DNA of 64,000 nucleotides from Isoetes taiwanensis (GCA_021234155.1 JAJEKV010000002.1:15291428-15355427), one strand, 5' to 3'; shown: positions 33,835 through 45,515, counted from the first letter of the stretch. Notes: generated from the sequence alone by a model not told the origin. Numbers and translations: made by a program.

Positions 33835-35950
33835 AGTCAGCTTAATGCATTTGACAAATCAATGATGACAAATCATGTCCAATCTTGCAAGCATCAATTT
33901 GTGGCGCTACAAGGAACATCTGACATCACACATGATTTGTCGGAAGAGTACCACACTTAGGGTTAAAGGCAAGTAAAAATACACAAGCTTCTAGATTAGT
34001 GTGTCAATTTTAATAACAAGAATAATTACAAAAGCAAATTATTTTGCACCAACGAGGTTGTCAAATTGGAGCACTTCATCAAACTAATTGATGACTTCCT
34101 ATTTGCTCAAATCTACCTAGAACGTTGTTTACGCGGATGTGCTTTGAGAGAGGTAGGTGGAGGATAGAGTACACATGTCTACCTATTGGGTAATGTAGTG
34201 CTTTGACTAATTTCCAATTGTTTGTCTTTTTTATCAGATGAGAAAGGACATTGTGCACTGACGAATTGGCATTTTAGTAGCAAAAGAACTCACCTGTATT
34301 GAAATATGTATTTCTCATGTGCTTGATAGTCGTGAGACATCGTGAGCAGTACGAACCAATGACTCGCCGGTGCATTTCCTTCTACCCCGGCTAAGATGTT
34401 ATCTAAGACGTTATCCCTGCTTCAGAGAAGTAAAGATATCATGGAAGCATCCAACAAAGTACAAAATTAGGCCTTGGTGATGTACGCCATATGGAAATGC
34501 ATATTTAGAGTTCCATCATGAACTAAAGTACACCAATGAACCAAGACAAATTTTGTATTTTGCATTTTTGTACTTATTTTTTGTTGATGTACTTAGCTAC
34601 TTCTAAGACTGACATTTTGAGCATAAGTTTTGGATCTGTCTTTCCAAATTTTCGTCATTAGTGGTAAATTTAACTGCCCACCAATTCCTTATAAAACATT
34701 GTTTTCTCTTCTAAAATCCATAAACGCAAAGGTAATATATTGATGATATTGTTATTAGACAATTTCAATAACAAAAATAATTACAAAAGCAAATAATGTT
34801 CATTCTTGCCAATATCAACATGCGATGTTGTCGAAAGTTGCACATATGAAAGTTAAGGGCCGAGTAAAAACACATGCCAGAACATTAGCCAGGCAACTTT
34901 GGGCACACGTCCTCATATTACGACATTATTTATAGAAGTCTTTAAAAAATAACTCTCTCATGTTGACTTTGAAAAGGTTCAGAAACAAACCCAACACACA
35001 ATTTCTTAGTTCTCAACATTTCGTTGGTATGTACACTAACACGTTTTCAACGTTAGCCTGGCAACGTCGGACACACATTTACTAGTTAGCTTTGAAATGG
35101 TTTGAAAAAGACGTAAATGGCATTTCAATTATGTTATGATATCCAATTAAATTCAATTTATATTACTCTGCCCTAATTTCCCTGCGGCTTTAATTTCTGT
35201 GGCCTTGCTATTTCTTCTTTGGCCTAACTTTTTTTCCCACTGTCGAAACATGCAGAATATATGAGTCTAAAACTTGTCATCATATAGAGCATGCATCAAA
35301 GGAAAATATTCTAAAGCATCATCCTAAAATCATTATATGTTTAGATAAGTAGCATGCATCATTTATTACCTTCAACAATATTTATAAATGGTTGTTATTG
35401 GAGCAAATTAACATATATTTTTATTCTAGATTTTGTATAGTAGATTCGTTAATAGGTATAGATGGAGGTTAATATGATTTAGGAACACTCCAAAAGTTCA
35501 TGAGACTGCAACTCATAGTTAGCAACTCGAGACCACAAGAATTACACGTCAAAACTTGTACTGATAAGAGAGAAAGTTTTTCTCGAACCTCAAACAGAAT
35601 AGGGTTTGACGACTTCCACCGGTGTTAGATGATAGCAAGAAAATATAAAAACATAAAAAAAGCAATGTATTCTATGATAAAAAGGCAAATACCTCCAACT
35701 TTAGCAAGGCTTAGATCACTTTATGATAGAAAAATCGAAAAAGGTGGTTGTGCTGGCGTAAAAACTGCTAAATTCTCTAAGGCAAGAAATATTGGTCTGG
35801 ATCGAGATAAGTGAAGACTAAAATGGTGGCAATATATCACAAAAATGAGATCTTTGTCATGAGTTACATGGGTTTAAGTGGCAGAGAGTGACGTTGACCC
35901 AATTATAGTCCATGGACCAAGAATCGTCCTAGAGACAGGTCTAGTGCTAA
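33835..35950. repeat. Gene-free stretch with diverged direct repeats
   Basis: AATAATTACAAAAGCAAAT with flanks occurs near 34020 and 34776. ATTAGCCAGGCAACTTTGGGC (shortened match) near 34888 is echoed by TTAGCCTGGCAACGTCGGAC near 35053, and TTGACTTTGAAAAGGTT by TAGCTTTGAAATGGTT. This suggests an old unclassified repeat. The 61-codon basic frame at 35629-35814 is not recognised. Confidence 0.45.
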
Positions 35951-35958
35951 TGAATCAA

Positions 35959-35990
35959 AATTACTAACATATTTAAATATGTTAGTAATT
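35959..35990. repeat. Perfect 32-bp palindrome
   Basis: AATTACTAACATATTT followed immediately by its exact reverse complement. There is no spacer. Confidence 0.95.
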
Positions 35991-36169
35991 CCTAAAACTA
36001 GAGAACATACCCTTAAAACCATTGAATGTCATTATAACAAATCGTAGATGATCCATTAAAAAAAAAATCACTTTAGCTCGTTATTCGTATTGGTTAAAGC
36101 ATTTTTACTGAATAGTTTTGGTAGAGGTTCGAAAAATCTAAATTTTTAGGCAAACCAGTATAGAGGTTT

Positions 36170-36277
36170 AAGTCCCTGTTTTTTAACCTGGACAGCAATA
36201 AGTTTACTGCGCTTCTTCTGGATCCCACAGATCGATTGGTTTCAGTGGACGATAAAAATCATTCTTTCTTTCTTTCA
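36170..36277 (+). mobile_element. LINE B 3' end, very short copy
   Basis: TTTTTTAACCTGGACAGCAATAAGTTT (in two parts), then GATCGATTGGTTTCAGTGGA and CGATAAAAATC match the LINE B 3' end. The tail consists of TTCTT/TTTC units (36262-36275). Only the 3' arm of the stem is kept. Confidence 0.7.
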
Positions 36278-36397
36278 TATTCGAAAACCTTATGCGAACC
36301 CGTATTTCTTATTCAAAAAAATCATAGGCGCCCCCAATCATAAATGACCATATAAAAAATGAGAAGTGCTCAAAGGTTGCACATATGATGTGGGCCA

Positions 36398-36490
36398 TAG
36401 GATCGACAGATCCGACGACCAAGGTAGTCCTGGTGCACCTTTAAAGTAGGATCGACGGCTCCGACGACCGAGGTAGTCCAGGGTGCACCT
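36398..36490. repeat. Tandem repeat, 49-bp period
   Basis: TAGGATCGACAGATCCGACG plus GGTAGTCCTGGTGCACCT (36398 on) is repeated from 36447 with a few changes. Confidence 0.85.
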
Positions 36491-36499
36491 CGTTTAGAA

Positions 36500-37145
36500 T
36501 ATGTAGCACAATAACTAGCATAAAACAACCAGCATTTTCATCTTGGTTTTGGATTTCGATGGATGAAACGTTTGCACTGGGATCATATGATCAAGGCGTT
36601 TCTAACATTATTTTGTATATAATTTAAAAAAAATGCATCAATCTGAGACTTTAGTTTGATCAATAATGTGAAAAAAGAGTTATGACATTGTTGCAATCAT
36701 ATGTCAGCACAACTATTAAACACATAGTCATAATGGATGCCATTGTTGAATACCCAGAATGTACTGATCAATCTTATCTTAAAAGCTCGCATATATACAA
36801 AATAGTGCAATTTTATTCTGTTGAGTATTTTAGTTGTCGCACATGTCTCCTCTCTACAACACGAAATAAAAGTTGGCAATTTCAACTAGCAAGTAAACAA
36901 CAAGTTTATTCAAGACCTCTATTCACAGAATGTTCAAGATAATCCATGCCTTCTAAGTTTCTGTGGATTTCATGAAAGGTATTTACCAAATTATTAGCAA
37001 ATAATGAACAAAATGCTTTCTTGTCATTAGATGTTCTTGTTTTAGTATGTGGAGGTCATGGAACCTTCACAAAGCAATCTTGAAATTTTGTAATTCAAAT
37101 GGATCTTTGTAGTACCTAAAATTATAGTCTTTATAGATCCTGGAT
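36500..37145. other. No gene recognised
   Basis: AT-rich; no supportable frame. Confidence 0.55.
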
Positions 37146-37149
37146 CAAC

Positions 37150-37470
37150 TCAAAATAGCTGTGCGAGGCCGAACAGGAATCCATAGAACTTTGTCTGGTG
37201 GAATGTGAGAAGCTGCAAGTAGTATGGGCATGGAGTCTGGATAGCTTTGAATACCCGTTAGGCACCAAGGAACTGTTGTTGGGAATCCTTCCCTTAGAAT
37301 GGTGCACCAAGAAGAAGGTGGCCTTTCATATAGCTAGGGCCTGGACAATCTGGTCAATACGGAAAAGGAGAAACGCCTTGGTCTTCGATGAAAGTCAAGA
37401 AGACATATCACCACATCAGCTTCTACATATAGTACTTGAACGGCTGAAAAAATTCAGGTTGCGAGGGTGA
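37150..37470 (+). pseudogene. LINE C-terminal zinc-region fragment, different family
   Basis: The frame ESIELCLVECEKLQVVWAWS, KKKVAFHIARAWTIWSIRKR and RNALVFDESQEDIS has the arrangement of a zf-RVT end of a LINE protein: Cys pair, Trp-rich helix, and the WxIWxxRN motif. The sequence differs from LINE A (AFHLATGWLLWTIWKRRR), so a separate family is likely. It begins abruptly near 37150 and ends with a stop at 37470. Confidence 0.65.
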
Positions 37471-37735
37471 AGAAGAAGTAAAGGTCAAAATATGGGAAAC
37501 CTACCCCAGGGGATTCACCTCCATTATAGGTATATATGCCATGTGCGTTCCTTAAGTTGCCAAAAAACTCATTGTACACGACAGTTTCATATGAAAAACC
37601 CTTTGTATCCGACTACATTATTTGTAAGAGAATGCAGCCCATATCATATAATTACTTGCCCAAAGCACTTTTACTTGACAACCCCTTCCATACATATATG
37701 ATATCTCTATTATTTTATATATGTACAAGAATTTA

Positions 37736-37754
37736 GCGCCGGCGAAGCCGGCGC
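37736..37754. repeat. GC-rich hairpin, 8-bp arms
   Basis: GCGCCGGC-GAA-GCCGGCGC, a tight perfect hairpin in AT-rich DNA, preceded by TACAAGAATTTA. Compare the hairpin at 43291. Confidence 0.9.
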
Positions 37755-37759
37755 CCTAT

Positions 37760-39855
37760 GCCTTTGTGGGATTGGAGAATTGTATTATTGAGACTATTGA
37801 TACAATTTGTCCAAAATTTTCTAAATGGTTGAGGTGGGTTTGAATTGTAGTGATAGTAGATCAGCTAATTTTTTTAGTACAGTTTTATGGTTTATCAACT
37901 ATGGCACCTCAAGTGCATGTCGAGCTCCAGCAAATACGAATATGATTTGTTAAATTCGTCTAAGCCCTCGACATGTGGCAGCTAAATCCAACACAAGGAC
38001 TGTGCTCCTTGTTCAGCGGATCGTCCGCCCTTAATCCGGCCTCCAATTCGAAATCCCTGTTCACCCAAAATGGAGCCAAGCCAGCCAGAAGCAAAAATGT
38101 GACAAACCCAAATTCCAGGTTTGATTGAAGAATACAGAAATTCGATCAGTTTTCTCGCATTCAGTAAAGCAAGAGGATGATCCTCTTTTAGAAAATATGC
38201 AGAATTGGAATTGAGTGTCCTTGAGCTTATGATGAAAAAACTAGCATTTCGATGCTAAATTTGTTGTTCAAAGCTTTTAAAACTTTGCTTTCTGACCTGG
38301 TTTTCAGCTTTGTCATATTAAATTCTGGCCCCATTTCTAATCTATGAAAAAGGATTTGGGATTTCTGGATGTATTGCCACAAGGCATATCCGAGAGCATA
38401 AAAAGGGAAGGGTTTCATTTTTGTACCTCTCATTCGATGGACGCATTCTTCCACAGCTTCTTGCCTAGTTTCCGTAAATCAAATTAGATTATTAGATTCA
38501 AATTTGTTCACGTGGGTTGCTAATGTTCTGGATCTAAGAACACAAAATACAGCCAACTGTATATCAGGCCTGTGCCCCACGGTCTTGTAACCAATACTCT
38601 GCGTAATTTCAAGTCCAATAATCCCTCTAAGTCCATAAATTCCTCCAATAATCCCTATTTGTGGGAGTCTAAATTCATAATCTAATAATTCAGAAATGGC
38701 AAAGCTTGCAGAGGCTCAACATCCAACGATTCAAAAACTGCAAGTATAATGGCTCAGGATTTCTGTAAATTTGAGTAGAAATAGAACTGTATTAGTGTTT
38801 CATTCCCGCCCCATCAAAGTCACAACTTTTGGAGTTAATCCCTTCACCATCAGCACCAATTTATTTGTGAAATAATCAGATTTCTCAAACAGCCGACTTA
38901 TCTGGCAATGATGTAGCTCTAGTGCGAAATTCATAGCTATGCCTTCTCCGGTCATAGCCTAGCTTGATCTTCAGAGACACTCACAGATTGGGCCAGTTTT
39001 TACAATACAAATTGCTCCAAAGCATAAAATCCCTTGTTTTGCATGCCATAGCTATTTATGGCGAGGTCATACTTGTGATTTTTTCTTCAATACCTAAATT
39101 TCCAGTGTGCAGGATGTTTTGGCAACCTGTGTTTTGTTGTCGCTTGCAAATTGATGCAGAAATAGGGCTAATATCCTTTCACAGCCACCAAGACCAAAGC
39201 GCAAGATAATATCTACGAATTTACATTGAAGTTTCTAAGCAAACCGACTTCATGTTGAAGCTCTTTTATAAAGAAAAAAATCACTGTTCTTATCTGCATA
39301 TTGATTGCCCAAAACCGTTGCACTACTCCTGTCCTTCTGTAACCTGCAGAAATAGTTATAGCCGAAAGCAAGATGTTCATAATGACGGGCTAAGAATTTT
39401 ACTCCCCTGGAATGGAGCCAAACTGCTTCAATGCATATATGCAGGTGGACTGCTTAATTTGCCAGGCAAGAGCGCACAAATTTGCCAGAGTCGAGAGCTC
39501 ACTTGGCTCGATTCTGACTGTCTTCCAATCTCGGCTCTTTAGATTGTTACAGAATGGAAGAATCCTGCATAAGGATTGTGTGGGCGTGTGTCTGGGGCAT
39601 GAATTTCCCATGGAAACTACCACATCAGTCAAATTTGAAGATTTTGTGCCGGATTTGAACTTATAAGAACACTAAAACGGGAGCTAAAGCTAGTCAAAAG
39701 CAACATCTTGGGGAAAAATGGAAAGCTTTGAGCAATTTGCCTGGGAAAACGATGCCAAACTCGAAGGATTTCTGTACTCTGAAAAGTTTAGCTCTTTTTC
39801 ATGATGTGGGCGATGCGCTCACACTATCTCCCCCCGATTGGGGTTATTAAGAAAA
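37760..39855. other. No gene recognised
   Basis: Several frames of 75-96 codons (38227-38454 minus, 39252-39542 plus) lack any family signature or joined exons. Confidence 0.5.
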
Positions 39856-39869
39856 AAAAAAAGGAAACC

Positions 39870-40420
39870 CTTCCAAATTTCCCTGAAATCCGGAAGGGTT
39901 TCCATAAGAATATTATATTTTTAGGCCCTTTAAATTTTTTTGATGAAACGTGGAAACCCTTCCTATTTTCCCCCATTTATGGAAACCCTTCCTATTTTCC
40001 CATGGGTTTGGAAAATAGGAAGGGTTTCCATTTGAATTAAAATTTAAATTCTTGAATGTCGTGCATATTTATGAGCGTGCATGAGTGTGCACCATTAATG
40101 GTGGCGTGCGTGTTGGGCGGCGTGCGCCTTAAAAAAAAAAAAAAAATGGAAACCCTTCTCATTTTCCAAGGAAACCCTTCCGATTTTCAAATTGGAAACC
40201 CTTCCAATTTTCCATTAAAACCAGGAAGGGTTTCCATGGAAACCCTTCCTATTTTCCACGTTTGGAAAATAGGAAGGGTTTCCATGGAAAATAGGAAGGG
40301 TTTCCATGGAAACCCTTCCTGGTTTTAATGAAAGCCGGAAGGGTTTCCATGGAAACCCTTCCTATTTTCCATGGAAAATGGGAAGGGTTTCCATGGAAAA
40401 TTGGAAGGGTTTCCATGGGA
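39870..40420. repeat. Palindromic array of GGAAACCCTTCC modules
   Basis: About twenty copies of TGGAAACCCTTCC, in both orientations, joined by TATTTTCC or AAATTTTCC spacers. Exact 22-bp arms at 40237-40258 and 40263-40284 form a hairpin. Exact 30-bp arms at 40213-40242 and 40301-40330 enclose it. The block could form nested cruciforms. A 16-base A tract at 40131-40146 sits inside. Confidence 0.93.
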
Positions 40421-40584
40421 GCCCAACCCAAATAGGGAGTACTTAAAACCATCGGATGGATTTTCTCGTTGGAATTAGCTAGCTTCATGCTTATTAAACA
40501 CATAGAGCAACCTAATATAGAATTAGCTAGCTTCTAGCTCAGCCCAGCCGTTTGGTGGTAGTCGGTACAGAGCCTCTGCAAGAG

Positions 40585-40662
40585 GTACAATAAATAGGGC
40601 TAATTGCTATTTATAATTAGCCCTATTTATTGTACAATAGCAATTAGCCCTATTTATTGTAC
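40585..40662. repeat. Hairpin with duplicated 3' arm
   Basis: The 21-base arm beginning GTACAATAAATAGGGC (40585-40605) has an exact reverse complement at 40615-40635 and a second at 40642-40662, the latter extended to 26 bp (40637-40662). Two alternative stems compete for one left arm. Confidence 0.92.
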
Positions 40663-40669
40663 AAGAGGT

Positions 40670-41400
40670 ACAAGAGGTACATGGAGCAGGACAGCCGTGT
40701 CATGGTGCTTGGAGCCGTTGCTACCTCTTCAACTGGAAACTCCATTGCCCGAAAATAAAAGGAGCACGACACACTACACAAAAACACATGTAATTCTAAG
40801 CTTGGGCGATGGAAAGGAAATTGTTGAGTGGACACCTCAGACTCCATAGCCAAGGACGTGCATCACCAGAACTTCACCATGCAGGGCTTCTCCAAACAAA
40901 AATGGGTTATAGCCGCGTGCGTGCTTTAAGCCAGAAAAGGGCCGCCGGAAAAATTCTCGTAATTCTAAAAACACACACACAAAGTTGAACTTTCACTTAA
41001 TTCCATGCCGGAATAGGAGCCGGAAAATGATGATAATTCTAAAAACATTTCCGATTCACATAATTTTATATTTAGTCAGATAATATACATTATCATAGTC
41101 ATATCACATTATTACAGAATCCCCAACAGTAGAATCTCACCAAAAATGACGGACCCCTAGAGTATGAATACGAATCGAACACTGGCGCCACCACACTCCC
41201 TCTGATATACACTCCCTCTGATATCTGTACGGCATTCAAACTATAAAAACCTTATATTTTTCTTACGTATACGGTATCAGAGAGGCAATAAAAAAACCCA
41301 TTTGGTGCACTCACATGTTTCATATCCCATAACCTAGGTGAACCCCCCGGGGAACCTACCTAAGCTTACACTAGGAAGTACAAGGGAATAGTGCAAGAAG
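40670..41400. other. No gene recognised
   Basis: ACACTCCCTCTGATAT is doubled at 41201-41232. No supported coding. Confidence 0.55.
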
Positions 41401-41522
41401 GAGCCATGTAGCTATCCTCATATCAGATTTACAGATGAGTACACCCCTGCCATGTGGCTTTGTACCATTCCTTTAAAGTAAATAAAGTCTATTTTTTATC
41501 TCTCAAAAAAAAAAAAAAAAAA
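41340..41522 (+). mobile_element. Poly-A 3' end of a retrotransposon or retrocopy
   Basis: TTTGTACCATTCCTTTAAAG, AATAAAGTC and then about 20 A's (41503-41522) look like a LINE-type 3' end. The 5' limit is unclear, and the family is not the same as LINE A. Confidence 0.5.
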
Positions 41523-41856
41523 ACACTCAAAATAGCTGCATGGCATCATTGATAAATACACATGTAAACATCTTAAAATTCTTCCACTGTTTATCTGATG
41601 TTCATGCCTAATGTATGCTTGCTCGTCCTTCTAGCTAGCGTGTTATATTCTTTATAAAGTAAAGTGACATGACACCTTGGAAAAGTAAAGATTTGCATAA
41701 GGTTACCGTGAGCTCTAGCAAGAACGGCACCAACCTAAGAGTACAAAATGCTACTAACCAAAGTTCATTTCAAGATGGAGACGCATAACAAAAGTCTCAA
41801 TACATCTAAGAGGGCATATATCTTTGTAATTTTACACTTGGAAGAAGGTCATCTCC

Positions 41857-41864
41857 TATATAAA
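41857..41864 (+). promoter_or_regulatory. TATA box of the lipid-transfer-like gene
   Basis: TATATAAA lies 48 bases before the ATG at 41912. It excludes the in-frame ATG at 41870, which would fall upstream of the transcription start. Confidence 0.7.
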
Positions 41865-41911
41865 GCACAATGTGGGGCAAAGAAGCAACACTAGATAAGA
41901 GAAGGAGAAGC

Positions 41912-42178
41912 ATGATGAAGGTATTTGCAATAAACATGCTTATAATGCTAATGATATCATGGAGAGTTGATGGACAATGCAGTGATGTCACAACGGCATG
42001 TGAAGATGCACTTTCATCAGGAAGCTCTCCTTCATCTGATTGTTGCAATGCCTTAAAAGATCTAAGTGCAAAAGGTACAGAACAAGTATGTGAATGTGCC
42101 CAACAAATTCCATCTGAAAATGTCGCCAATGCTCGTAATATGGCTGATGCTTGTGGCATCGAGGCGACTTCTTGTTAA
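41912..42178 (+). CDS. Small secreted lipid-transfer-type protein (8-Cys)
   Basis: An 88-residue protein: a signal peptide MMKVFAINMLIMLMISWRVD with its hydrophobic core, cut probably just before QC, then a ~67-residue mature part. The cysteines follow C-x6-C-x13-CC-x14-CxC-x18-C-x6-C, the 8-cysteine motif of nonspecific lipid-transfer/2S albumin proteins, which fold as four helices held by four disulfides and bind lipids in the cell wall space. The central residue of CxC is Glu, which is hydrophilic as in type 1 rather than type 2. The length is like short nsLTPs. The start was chosen by the TATA position. It is the best candidate for a working host gene here. The exact lipid or role cannot be told from sequence. 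Confidence 0.87.
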   Translation: MMKVFAINMLIMLMISWRVDGQCSDVTTACEDALSSGSSPSSDCCNALKDLSAKGTEQVCECAQQIPSENVANARNMADACGIEATSC

Positions 42179-42180
42179 AG

Positions 42181-42488
42181 GTATAACATACTTCCTCCTC
42201 CCTCAACCTCCATGACCTTTATGTTTATTTGGGCTTATATATGCCTCACCTTTATTTGATCTTCTACCTAGTCATCTTCCATAGCCATTATATAAAAATA
42301 TATAACAGGATAATATATAAATTATTCCATCCTATATAAACTAAATAATATAACTATATTCTATTTTATAAACTATATTCAGTATAAGCTATTCTATATA
42401 AACTATATGATAGAACTACTCTATATAATCTACTCTATTCTATATTCCATTCTATTATGTTTTGTTCTAATCGATCTTGTCCATGCAG
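42181..42488 (+). other. Probable intron just after the stop codon
   Basis: TTAAAG/GTATAAC directly follows the TAA (42176-42178). A U-rich stretch ending CCATGCAG (42488) is a good acceptor. nsLTP genes often carry an intron near the stop; here it would lie in the 3' UTR. The intron contains AT-rich TATATAAACTATAT repeats. Confidence 0.5.
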
Positions 42489-42499
42489 AACGTTCCTAG

Positions 42500-43285
42500 A
42501 CAGGGGAGCCTCTATATGGTGTTTCAAGCCAAATATACTACCTTTAGGCATTTAAGAATGTTTATATAATTTATGTCATGAATGAACATATGTTTGTGAC
42601 TTTATAATATATATTTGCCCATTATAAAGTCCGATGTTGCCTTAAGTGTAGTATTCACTTTCTACTAAGCTATTATAAGAAGTCCAAATGATAAACTCTC
42701 AGTTGTGTGATACCAATGTATCCAAAATGCAATCTACTTCAGAAATAACCTTTGATCATTAGGCTTGGTCAACATGTTGTGAAATGGAAATGTATGGTGC
42801 CAAGGCACTATGAATTATCCTACAAAGAGCTAGGATCATGGATCACTATCTTGGTTAGAATTGTTCATATTGTGCTGTTATTAGCATCATGAATGGCTAC
42901 TTTGATAAGGAATGTCTGAATTAGTTTTTTTTTTTCTTCCTCAATGCTTGGTTAGTGTGAGCATTGGGGGAGTATTTTGGAGGTAACTACGCTAAACAAG
43001 TGATCCACATGCAATCAACCACTTATTTCTAAAAGAAAAGCATCTATCTTTGGAGGCATTTGACATGTTCAATGTCATGAGTTTGTAATATAACAAAGGT
43101 TGGAACATTTTGATGCTCAAGAAATCAACCAGTCAACCAAATATGCACATTTGACACCTCATCAAGTCAACCAAATATGCATAATTGACACCTCATGACA
43201 TGCATCTACAACACACTAGATTGTGCCTTACTAAATAAACCTCCAAAGTTATTCAAACCCACAACTAGAATAACCTTTACAAGAA
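42500..43285. other. No gene recognised
   Basis: Includes the presumed 3' UTR. TCAACCAAATATGCA is doubled near 43133-43180. Nothing else. Confidence 0.5.
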
Positions 43286-43290
43286 ATTTA

Positions 43291-43316
43291 TCGCGGCGGC
43301 CTTACGTCCGCCGCGA
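43291..43316. repeat. GC-rich hairpin, 9-bp arms
   Basis: TCGCGGCGG (43291-43299) and CCGCCGCGA (43308-43316) flank CCTTACGT. Preceded by TACAAGAAATTTA, nearly the same context as the hairpin at 37736. Confidence 0.9.
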
Positions 43317-43490
43317 ACATTTCTCTCCTCCAACTTGCTGCAAAAATAAGTTTTGTGCGAAGTCGAAACTCGTGCAGTTATCACCTTTATTTAGAAATTA
43401 TGCAGTACATTATTTATTTAGTTTAGTCTTTTACTTTAACATCGTCGATCATTACTTTTTGTTATCGAAGGTTTACGTGTTCACAATACA

Positions 43491-43999
43491 TTAAACATCA
43501 CATTTAACATGATTTATAACTGAAGATGCATCATCATCACTAGGATGATATTTTTGTGAATAATATAAACTACGAAATAAATCCAAAAGGATCTCCAATA
43601 TAGCATCTTTCGACACGAAGGCTGGTGAATTACCAAAGGTGCTCATCCACCATCCATAAAAGTCACCTAGATTTAGTTCAATGACGTAGTCTTCTTTCAT
43701 CTGTGCCATCTCTGCACACGTCAAAAGATAATTGCAAATCAAATCAAATATATCATACAACGATAGAATCCACAGAAGCATTATGCCGAAATTAAGGAAC
43801 ATTGATCGTTATATAAGGAAGATGCACCTCAAGGGGATGTAAAAAGTGATCTCTTAATTTTCTTCTTTTAAATCCATCTACTAGAGAAACGCACCCATAG
43901 TCATCAATGGTGTGATGACCAGGATGTGTAAACGTAGAATACCCAAGGTATCTACCTTCATCCAACTGTGAATTTAGAAGAAGAGCTAAGCTAGGTACT
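43491..43999 (-). CDS. Hypothetical protein, two joined exons, 5' end unknown
   Basis: Exon (about 43999-43828): PSLALLLNSQLDEGRYLGYS, TFTHPGHHTIDDYGCVSLVD, GFKRRKLRDHFLHPLE, ending at a GAG/GTGCAT donor (43827-43826). Intron 118 bp. Exon 43709-43491 after a GCAGAG acceptor: MAQMKEDYVIELNLGDFYGW to VINHVKCDV-stop. The join keeps phase 0, and the sequence has real-protein composition. It looks like the C-terminal end of a soluble protein. I cannot place it in a family. Upstream exons were not found, so it may be a gene fragment. Confidence 0.42.
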
Positions 44000-44019
44000 T
44001 TTGAAAAAAAAAAATGCAC

Positions 44020-45515
44020 TGATGTTATACGAGCTTATGTGAATAGATATATGGTATTACCCATAAGATTATGTATTTGCCCCCTAGCTGATTTTGATGC
44101 CACGTTATGTAATTTATTAAGCATAAGTTCAATTTTTCTCTTTGAAAATAGACACATGGCCATGAACAATCTAGTGTTTGAAGCTTCATTTCTAGTTATG
44201 TATGCAAGAGAAATTATGGATACCTTCTAGGTGATTCTAAGAGCTTATGAAATGTGAGCACTCATGTAATGATTGCAAAGCATATATACATGCATCTTCT
44301 CCTCCAACTTGGCTCACATTAGATTCTCACCAATTAAAAATAACAAAACCCATTAGCACCTTGTATCCCTTCGCCTTCTATCAGAATATTCACGCGATTC
44401 CATGCCTATATTATATATGGTAATGTCATGCTCTTCTTGAGCTTATTTGAAACCACCCCCAAAACTGAAATCCTAGATTCTTACTGTTGCTTAGAAGAAA
44501 TATCCTCTGCCCGATCTATTACGTAGGAAAATCGTCGCAGGGCATGCCCTCACACAGACAAGCCCAGCATTACTTTGTGTAAGATAAGGTTCTGCGCGTG
44601 CTGGGTACGGCCTCGGCAGTTTCCTGCCCCATAACGGCCCCTGGAGAGGCTGTTATCAGCCTTAACACCCTGGCAAGAGATTTTTATTCGGCCACGTGTC
44701 TTGTGGAGGCTGTTATGGTGATAACAAAAGTGTTATGGTCCTAACAAAACAGGGGAAGATGTTATCGGCCATACATGCCCTCTTCATGTTTGATCGGACG
44801 CCTCAGATTCATTCCTAGAATGAAAATCTCGGGACAGGATGTTAAGGTCCTAAAAAGAACAAACCTAATATCATTCTATTCTATTATGAATCTATTTGCA
44901 AAGGGAATTTAGTAACTTTTTAGGATATCAAAAAGTCAATATGCATCTCAATAAGATGGAACATAAGGAACTTCCAAACCCGGTAAGATTCATCCCGAAC
45001 AATTTTCTCCAAAGAAGGGCAAGATTTTGCATAGTAATCGTATTGAAGCTGAGCCAAGACCGATCTCTTCTCCTTGGCCCACTCTATTGGCCATATCTGA
45101 CTTAGATATTCTTTCAGTTGAACGTTTAGCCCTATTCATATGCTCATCAATCAAATCTTGCATCTCTGAGTTGCCTGCTATATAGTAAAAAAATTGTCAC
45201 AAATTTAGTTGCACTAGACCACTAAATCGGTGAGCACCCCTTAAATCGGGGATGCCACCAACGAATTTGCAGGATACCTGCCCCTTTGGGATAACGCCAC
45301 GTGGCCTTGCCATGTTGCCGGGAGATCGGATCAAGAAGCAGGTGGTCGGATAGTCACAGGAAGCCGGAAGGCTGAAAGAAAAAAAGAATGAGAGAGTATT
45401 TACAGAGTTTTTGTTTACTGCCAAGATTTGCATGCATGACAGAGGGGCAATTTTATTGTGGCCGAAGATGATGGCTATGGCAGTCGGTTGGAATCCGAAA
45501 ATTTGTGAGGTCATG
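44020..45515. other. No gene recognised; motif-rich patch
   Basis: At 44640-44860 the motif GTTAT (or GTTAAGG) with TAAC recurs at least five times, and a G-box GCCACGTGTC is at 44691-44700. It may be old regulatory DNA. The 105-codon minus frame at 45197-45514 is not recognised. Confidence 0.4.

Noticed and set aside
39870-40420. Telomere-like AAACCCT motifs
   Set aside because: The motif is embedded in GGAAACCCTTCC in both orientations and never runs as a tandem AAACCCT array, so it is not telomeric.
41870-41911. Upstream in-frame ATG of the lipid-transfer-type gene
   Set aside because: It lies 6 bases after the TATA box, so it cannot be in the transcript, and it would put charged residues before the signal peptide.
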